A DNA stretch of 64,000 nt from Bursaphelenchus xylophilus (lineage: Eukaryota > Nematoda > Chromadorea > Rhabditida > Aphelenchoididae): positions 4,898,001 to 4,962,000 of the forward strand of contig CAJFCV020000004.1 in the NCBI GenBank assembly GCA_904066235.2, in the 5' to 3' direction. Positions 57,801-64,000 of this stretch are shown in pieces. A program made the position numbers and the translations under genes. The notes beneath the pieces were generated by a model. That model ran no database searches, was not told the origin of the DNA, and saw only the letters and a program-made list of their open reading frames with translations. Position 1 is the first letter of the stretch, and every line of letters begins with the position of its first letter.

Positions 57801-59462
57801 GTGTTCATCTACTCGTAATTCCAGCAAAGTTCCATTCATCGAATCCAAAATTGACAAAACTGGAGTCGGTCCTGATAAAATTCTGAATTCCAAAGCAAAA
57901 GGTAAAAAGGAGTACGGTATCTGAACAGAGCCCGATCTGATGGATAAAATCTGAGGTTTCGGCATTTGACAATCTCTGGCTGTCTTCGGCGCCATCGAAA
58001 GTAGATCGACATTGTTCAACATTACCTAAAATGTAGGTGTCAGCATTACTAAGGTCACACAATGCAATTATCTCTTCTTAATTTGGCTAACCTTAGCCAG
58101 GCATCCATGAAAACTGGTCTCAATCTCGGCCGAATACTGATCTTCCGGCCGTCCTCCGACCTCAACTTGGAAGTTAAAGTCAAGCTTTCGATAGAGCCCT
58201 GAGGGCACTGTGGAATTTACAAGAACTCCATCGATGAATAACTGGACGGAATCAAATTGATGAGTCCATCGGAGTTCGTGCCATTCCCCGTCATTTAATG
58301 CGCGGCCACCGGTAATTGAGGCGCTAGAAATTGAAAGTCATCTAATGAAAAAAGCAAGTCTTACCGTGAAAGTGATCCAAAATCGAAAAGACATTCGACC
58401 CGACCAGAAACAAGCTGAGCCACCAGCATATCCCCTTGATCGGCCATGGAAAAGAAGAAAATTCCATCTTCGAATGTCCGAAAGACGATGGCCAATTCGT
58501 TTTCATACATGGACACAAGCCCGACTCGATATGCGTCCACGGCAAAAGGTTGGGCATCCAGATATACCGGTCGAGTTCCTGCAGTAATAAATAATATTTT
58601 GAGTAAGTCATCTAATATTTTTCGTTTTAATCAACTTACGATATGGACAAGCAGTGACGATGATGACAGGAGAAATGTCATCCTTGTCATCAAAGACTGA
58701 CACAACCCGCACAGCCCTTGCGAGTACATTTAATGATTGCCAATCGATAGAAGCTGATGATATGGAGGAGTAGACAATCAAGGGTTCCCCGTTCTCTCGT
58801 TTGACAACTTGTTCTGCCCCATCAGTTATCTCCACGTGAACATAAAATGCAGATAATGGAGCGACCACAGCTATCCTCTGGATGGTGTGCAACGCTCGGA
58901 AGTCGGCTATATGATTTGAATATTGCTGGTCAAAGCATTCGGATGACGCTGGAAGGTATTTTTATTCATTTTATGCAACATTTTGGCTTTTTAAACACTT
59001 GTTCATCTTTTTCCAAATATTTTTATATTGCAGAAGAGAGCTCCTCCTTCGCAAATAATCCTCCCTTCCGTCCTCTGCATACTTGTACTCTCAAATTAGC
59101 CTCTTTTCTCTCCAATTGTCACATAAGCGTACTTCCCCTTCCCCTCCTTCTTATTGGTCACTCTTTTTACAATTACTTTCTCTTACTTTTTTTATTTCTC
59201 CTGAGGCAAAAAAGTGGGAGAGAATCAGATTATGGAGTATCAGAGGCTTTTCGGCATTATCTATGAAGTGTCTCCAAAGAATGGGCGTTAAAAGAGTAAA
59301 GTCGGTCGGTCAGAAATGGATTATTGGCCGTGCTATGGCCATAAAACTTTGTAAAAACTACTTCAAATATTTGAAAATTTAAGTAAATAACTTACAATCT
59401 GCAGTGACCGGTGTTACAGTAAGAAAAACTGTGAAAAATGAGAGAAATTGAAGAGAAATCAT
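54835..59462 (-). CDS. Caspr/neurexin-IV-like cell adhesion protein (NLR-1/ITX-1 class)
   Basis: Fourteen minus-strand exons join in frame to 1,158 residues: 59462-59396, 58906-58640, 58578-58365, 58323-58092, 58025-57746, 57678-57325, 57280-56615, 56575-56399, 56330-56100, 56022-55816, 55753-55367, 55330-55210, 55173-55079 and 55013-54835. In order: signal peptide (FLSFFTVFLTVTPVTA), an N-terminal region, laminin-G domains (ELAIVFRTFEDGIFFFS, GEWHELRWTHQFDSVQLFID), an EGF repeat (CLPNPCENNGKCLQV), a fibrinogen-like region (CKQFMRFECQGGAKLMS, WYATRNGQHGLQWADAPPFS) that is diagnostic of Caspr proteins, another laminin-G, a second EGF (CRMNRCANGANC), a last laminin-G, one membrane helix (GIITAIFLAVLLCIVICYI, about 1,100-1,120) and a 38-residue tail ending SKEYFC. 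Such proteins organise cell junctions and axon contacts. An N-terminal discoidin domain is not evident. Confidence 0.93.
55753..55816 (-). other. GC-AG intron in the Caspr-like gene (with flanking exon bases)
   Basis: On the minus strand the donor is GACCAAG|GCAAGT (intron starts at 55815) and the acceptor TTACTTACAG ends at 55754. Only the GC donor keeps phase (CAA-GAA-GTC-GGA-ATG); the adjacent GT would run into a stop. Confidence 0.8.
56576..56614 (-). other. 39-base stop-free intron in the Caspr-like gene
   Basis: The minus-strand sequence starts GTAAGG and ends GGTTTAG. Its length is divisible by three with no in-frame stop, so retention would insert KEKIYNIYDIGL between RR and the following VYET; splicing gives RRQVYET. 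Confidence 0.65.
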
Positions 59463-62400
59463 AGCTCAGACCATCTTACATTACAGTATACTGATGTTTT
59501 TATGTAATTCCTGAAAGCATAAAGAGGTAAAATTAACAAAAATATTTGAATTTGGAGATGCATAGTCACGTTATTTCCAAAAAAAAGTAAATTAGTCATC
59601 GGAAAACGAGCTTGCCCCCAAATCCGTTACCACTTTTCTTTCCAATGCCATCTTCCTACTATTTTTTGCGCTTCAAAAACAATGCCGTTCCCATAATAAC
59701 CACATTCATATACCTGGATATTCGGAGCTAATAAAATTATAAAAAAGAAACAAAGTGAAAGTCCAGCAAAGCCCCCTTCCTCTAATCCAATTTGAATTTA
59801 AAATTCGTTCGGAAGGGAAAACTTGAACGCTTTATAAAAAAACCTTCGGCCCGGAAACTCGCATACAATTTAACTGTTACTTTGGACGCAATTCAAGTGT
59901 TTTAGGCATTCGGAAGGGACTTGTTTTAAAATTCAAAATCCCGGCCCATTTGACAGTCAAATTCCGCGGTTTCGGCCACGCCTTTCTAGTGGTCGCACCT
60001 GGCCACAAACAAAGGGACGTCCAGAAAGTCCTGGCCTACCGGGATTCCAATCAAAAACAAAGGATTTGGCCACAAATTTGCGGCCCAAAAAGGTGGAAAA
60101 GCGAACTTCCGACCAGCCGTTTTTTGTTTGGCCTAAAGACTTTCGGACCAATGTTTTATGCCCTGAAGGGAAGAGGGGCGTCGCGCAAAAAATGACGCCT
60201 CCTTAAGTAAGTAACAAGGACCAGAAGTTCGGCTTCAGAAGCCGTTCTTTCACGATTCCATACAAGGGAACGGAGACGCTAACAATTGGGCGGATTTGGA
60301 TGGGGGAAGGGCCACAAAAACGGAGGAATCAAGTGTGAAATGGATATAAACTAGCACATCATAAAAAAATCTTTTATCCTCCAAAATATTAAGTTACAGA
60401 GAGCACGATTACACAATTGTTGCGTGCCAAAAGAACTGCGGTGAATGTAACTAGAAAGTCCAATAAGGATTTACTTCGAACTCTTTTAGCTCCGCATTAA
60501 ATAGTAATACCATGAAACTAAAGACTTTATACTTTGGAAAACAAAAGTAGTAGCGGCACCCGTCTTTCTGATGGACTGAATGATATAATAACCAACATCA
60601 TGATGCTATTACTCCCACCAAATCCCATAAAACTCTTTTTCGGACCCCCGAATTCCCGCGATTTCCCCAAAAAACGAGCCCAAACGGAAACCCAGATTGG
60701 GAGCCCAAAAAAGGAGAGATTTCCAGCACTTTTTGTTTCCGCTAAATCGACGAAAAATGCCCATAGGTGTGAATAACCATGCCGCCGAAGACAAATGGGA
60801 TTTTCGGATAAAGTGTTGGCCATAAAAAGAGGACTTGGATTATTGGAGGACACTAAACTCAATTTATGACACAAGAAGAGGACCTCATCGCGATGACTCG
60901 AGGGACATTGTTGTAGGTACGAAAAGGGATAAGTAGGTCAGGGCGAGGAACCCAGGAAGAGATGGACTAACAGCTCTAAAGCGAAAGGGAAATGATAAAG
61001 AAGTCGCTAGGACAAAAGTAAAACAAAAAGAATAAGCAAAGGCATGGTACTTTAATTACCCCCTACTTCTTGCTCTCCCAGCCCCATTCACTTCCCATTA
61101 ACGCATCTGTTGAACTTCTGCAATCCCCTCCCCGCACTTGGTGACCTCTCATCCGTCGCCTCCAATCCCAAACTTAAACTCCGCGGCCCAAATGAGGTCG
61201 AGAGGGCCAACTAATGAAGGCGGCCGTTTAGCGCGGGCGTTATGCAAATTTGGAACTCTTTTCTTAAGTCAAAAGTTTCAGAATCCTCTTGAGGGCGCAT
61301 TTTGCCCGGAGGCTAAGGAAACGGATACGCAAAAAGAAAGAAATTGGATTAAAATACAAATAAAAAATAGGATTAGTCAGTAACGAGGGCTGCAGTGCAA
61401 CACGAAAGATCGGATGTCATCAGGAAACAACAAAATTTATACCTTAAGATGATGCAAAGGTAAACAAAAATAATTGCGCCAATGCTAAACAACGAATCCG
61501 GAGTGCATTATGAGAAAAATTAATTGAATGCGGGAAATGCCTTTCCTCCAAAATTTAGACCTCCGATATTCGCCCCCCCCCCCCTGAAACCAATAATTAA
61601 CTCAAAGAGAAATAACCCAGTCGATCAGCTGCCAATCTCCTAACCTCGCGGCCTCCAAAACTGGTGTCCGGATTCGGAAACAAACCTTTTGGCACAGCGC
61701 TATGCATAAAAGACGAGCGGCCCAGCTAATTTGTCATGGCGCGACTTTTCGCGCAATAATTCTTGGTCTTTCTTCTTAGAGCCGAAAAGAATCTGTTTCA
61801 AAAAATGTCATAAATATGGAAATGGGAGTGAGAAGCATATGAAAAACGGGACCCGATACCTGAAATCCCGGTAATCCGTATCCAAAAAACTCCCCGCAGT
61901 CTGACCTTTTATGAAAGGGACCCCATAAATCGAGGGCCCGGATCGGTGACGGTTTTAATATGTGACAGAGATTACATTCGCCTCCCCGACAGGGGATTAA
62001 CATGCATTCGATGAGACCTATTAATTACAAAATTAATTTCTGCTTGGCGGTTCCTTTTGACCCTTTAGTGGGACCTCTTGGCCCCTCGATATCCCCGACC
62101 CAATCCAATCTATTGACCTATCGAGAAATTGAAGACGCCCCAGTCAGCTCCAGCAGCCCTCTTTCGGACTCCAAAAAATGCACCGCGCCGGTTTTCACCT
62201 GTCAAAACGAGCCGCATTTGCATAAAAAACGGATCGAATTTCAGCGCTGTTTACAATTTGAATGTCCTTTCAAAAACGCATTGTCCCGCTCCCAAGCTGG
62301 TGCTAAATAAATAGATACTTCAGGACGAGTGTTGCGCAAGAGTAACGGGTCTTCTTGTTGAAAGGATAAGCTCAAGGAGCTGTTAAAAATTATTCGAAAT

Positions 62401-63039
62401 CCAACGAACTTCATGGCCGACTAAAGTTGGTCGGAAATTTCGTTAAAGTAACTCGCAAGACATCCAGAAAACAACCGCAAATAGTACGAAAAGAAGGATT
62501 GCTGTATAAAACGACTGTATGTTTGAGAACAAAATCCTAAAAAGAGCGCAGTCGTCGTTGCGTTATGTTATACCAGGTATAATATAAAATATATAATAGC
62601 GGAACTTTTATGGTCACTGCCCATCAAATCCTTAATTGAATGAAAGTACTCGGATGAACGTGATCGGATTAGGGAGTCAACAAAACCAAAACGAAGATGG
62701 ATCCGTCCTCGCGCAACAAATTTAAATATTCTCTCACTGGCACATCTGCTTGGTTCGTTTATTCAGCCCATTTATGCGATTTTTACGAGCTCCTATTGCT
62801 CGCACCCACATAAACTTGATTAATGAACTGTCTATCGTGTATGTTTTTTTTACTGTAACATGAAAATGCATTTTTCTAACAATATAAAACTCGCCAATCC
62901 ATTAAAAGTCCCACAACGAAAACAAGTGCTAGCGAAAATTTATGAAACAAAATGCCAAAAAGAAATTTGAGAAAAATGTGCGAACGAAATAGGTATCAAA
63001 TACAAGGAATCTTTAGTTCTTTGGGTTGTATTGGCCAGA
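59463..63039. other. Gene-poor region of 3.6 kb
   Basis: This lies upstream of both the Caspr-like gene (minus) and TRMT112 (plus), so it holds their promoters. Open frames near 59950-60200 and 60530-60870 exist on both strands and are unsupported. A 12-base poly(C) run is at 61573-61584. Confidence 0.5.
61573..61584. repeat. Homopolymer C12/G12 tract
   Basis: Twelve consecutive C on the plus strand, so G12 on the minus strand, in otherwise AT-rich DNA. Confidence 0.9.
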
Positions 63040-63550
63040 ATGAAGTTGCTCACCCACAACTTTTTGTCTACGCAGTTTATCAAAGGAGTCAAGGAAGGAT
63101 ATCCGCTCAATTTGAAGTCCAACTCGACAGAAGTAGGTCTATATCAGCTATTAGGTTCTTGACGCTTATGAAGTACTGGTTTTCTTTGATATCTACATAA
63201 TTATACGTTTTATGTATGTTTTTTTAGAAGAAGGAATTTGAGTTTGATCCTGTGATGATGGTCAAGCTGTTGCCTAAAATGCAATATCCAGTTCTATTAT
63301 CGACGGCGCAGAACATAGGAATTGATGTCTCCGGGTTACCAAGTCAATTGCCAGATAATTGGAAAGAGGACCATGACTTTTTAAAGAAGGTAAGTGTCTT
63401 ATTTATATCTTATTTACACTTTAGGCTGCTGAATTAGCCCTTGGATACGAAATAATAGATGGAGAATTGGAGTGCCCTGAGAGTGGGAAGGTCTTTAAGA
63501 TCAAAGAAGGAATTCCAAACATGCTTATTGATAGAGAGGACGACGATTAA
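63040..63550 (+). CDS. TRMT112/Trm112 methyltransferase activator subunit
   Basis: Exons are 63040-63132, 63228-63389 and 63425-63550, giving 126 residues, equal to the usual length of about 125. The protein starts MKLLTHNFLSTQFIKGVKEG as in all TRMT112 proteins. The central helices follow (EFDPVMMVKLLPKMQYPVLL). The end has the conserved GELECPESGKVFKIKEGIPN and MLIDREDDD. The N-terminal zinc-site Cys residues of yeast Trm112 are absent, as in animals. TRMT112 is the small partner that stabilises several methyltransferases acting on tRNA (TRMT11, ALKBH8), 18S rRNA (WBSCR22, METTL5) and translation factor eRF1 (HEMK2). The start codon sits one base after an AG (TTGGCCAG), consistent with spliced-leader addition. 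Confidence 0.96.
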
Positions 63551-64000
63551 GCTGACAGGTGTAGTTGTGATCCATTTTTCCATTAGTTTTTCAATCATAT
63601 ATTGTACTAAAAAAGATCTCTGTATCATTTCATCATGATTTCCTTGCAAAGGTGTTGGATTCTTTCGATTCAGATCATGGTGAATATATTGTCATATCCA
63701 ATTTTTTCAGTTTATTATAAAGTAAACACAGTTTGGAGAAGGTACCCGTTGTTGACGCTTATAGATGAAGTTATGTGTAATCGATGGTAATACCATAAAA
63801 TCTAACAGCTGGATGTGTGAACAGAATAAATATAATTAAATATCTCCTAGGGAAGCTGTCTAACGAAAGGTAAGTTCGGAAAAGACGGCAGTAGGGCGAA
63901 GTCTGAATTCGTGGTATTGTACAGAAAAATAGAATTATGTTGTACTTTAGCAGGATTGAGAGGATAACTAAGCTTGTCTACATCATGCTGGAGAATAAAA
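63551..64000. other. Region downstream of TRMT112
   Basis: AT-rich sequence with AATAAA at 63826 and no supported exon before the window ends. Confidence 0.5.

Overview
This is a piece of a nematode nuclear genome. The evidence is two cuticle collagens with the nematode-specific N-terminal block, a serpentine chemoreceptor of nematode type, LIN-1-like and condensin-II genes, many short introns (about 39-100 bp) with T-rich TTTTAG/TTTCAG acceptors, and AATAAA poly(A) signals. The sequence does not fix the species; it looks like a rhabditid-type worm outside what I can name.

Layout, left to right. 1-903 (+): 3' end of a type I TGF-beta receptor kinase gene. 1040-2137: a recent, perfectly bounded fold-back transposable element. 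2266-3293 (-): an ELK-class ETS factor. 4537-5581 (+): cuticle collagen. 5641-7143 (-): Srsx-like chemoreceptor. 8703-11697 (+): condensin II subunit CAPG-2/NCAPG2. 12179-13285 (-): TMEM53/DUF829 protein. 13.3-19.9 kb: gene-poor. 19864-20594 (+): small secreted peptide precursor. 21137-22150 (+): second, intronless cuticle collagen. 25739-41850 (+): a LIN-1-like ETS repressor whose first coding exon lies 14 kb upstream of the rest; the intron holds several weak antisense coding-like islands. 42696-44973 (-): QSOX sulfhydryl oxidase. 45-50.3 kb: gene-poor. 50268-51771 (+): TRAM. 52684-54535 (+): class 3 (fatty) aldehyde dehydrogenase. 54835-59462 (-): Caspr/neurexin-IV-like adhesion protein. 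59.5-63.0 kb: gene-poor. 63040-63550 (+): TRMT112.

Exon boundaries were worked out by hand: each join keeps frame and uses GT/GC...AG borders. The genes are mostly unrelated neighbours, and I see no convincing operon. The strongest functional links are within families. The two ETS genes share an intron at the same residue of the DNA-binding domain. The LIN-1-like protein carries an FQFP MAP-kinase docking site and SUMO motifs, and so fits the receptor-tyrosine-kinase/ERK vulval pathway known for LIN-1. QSOX and TRAM both act in the secretory pathway that collagen and Caspr also use, but their closeness here need not mean anything.

No clearly new multi-gene system was found. The best leads are the divergent ETS paralogue, the RF-motif secreted peptide lacking amidation glycines, the in-phase alternative donor in lin-1, the 39-nt stop-free intron and two GC-AG introns, the fold-back element, and the antisense islands in the giant intron.
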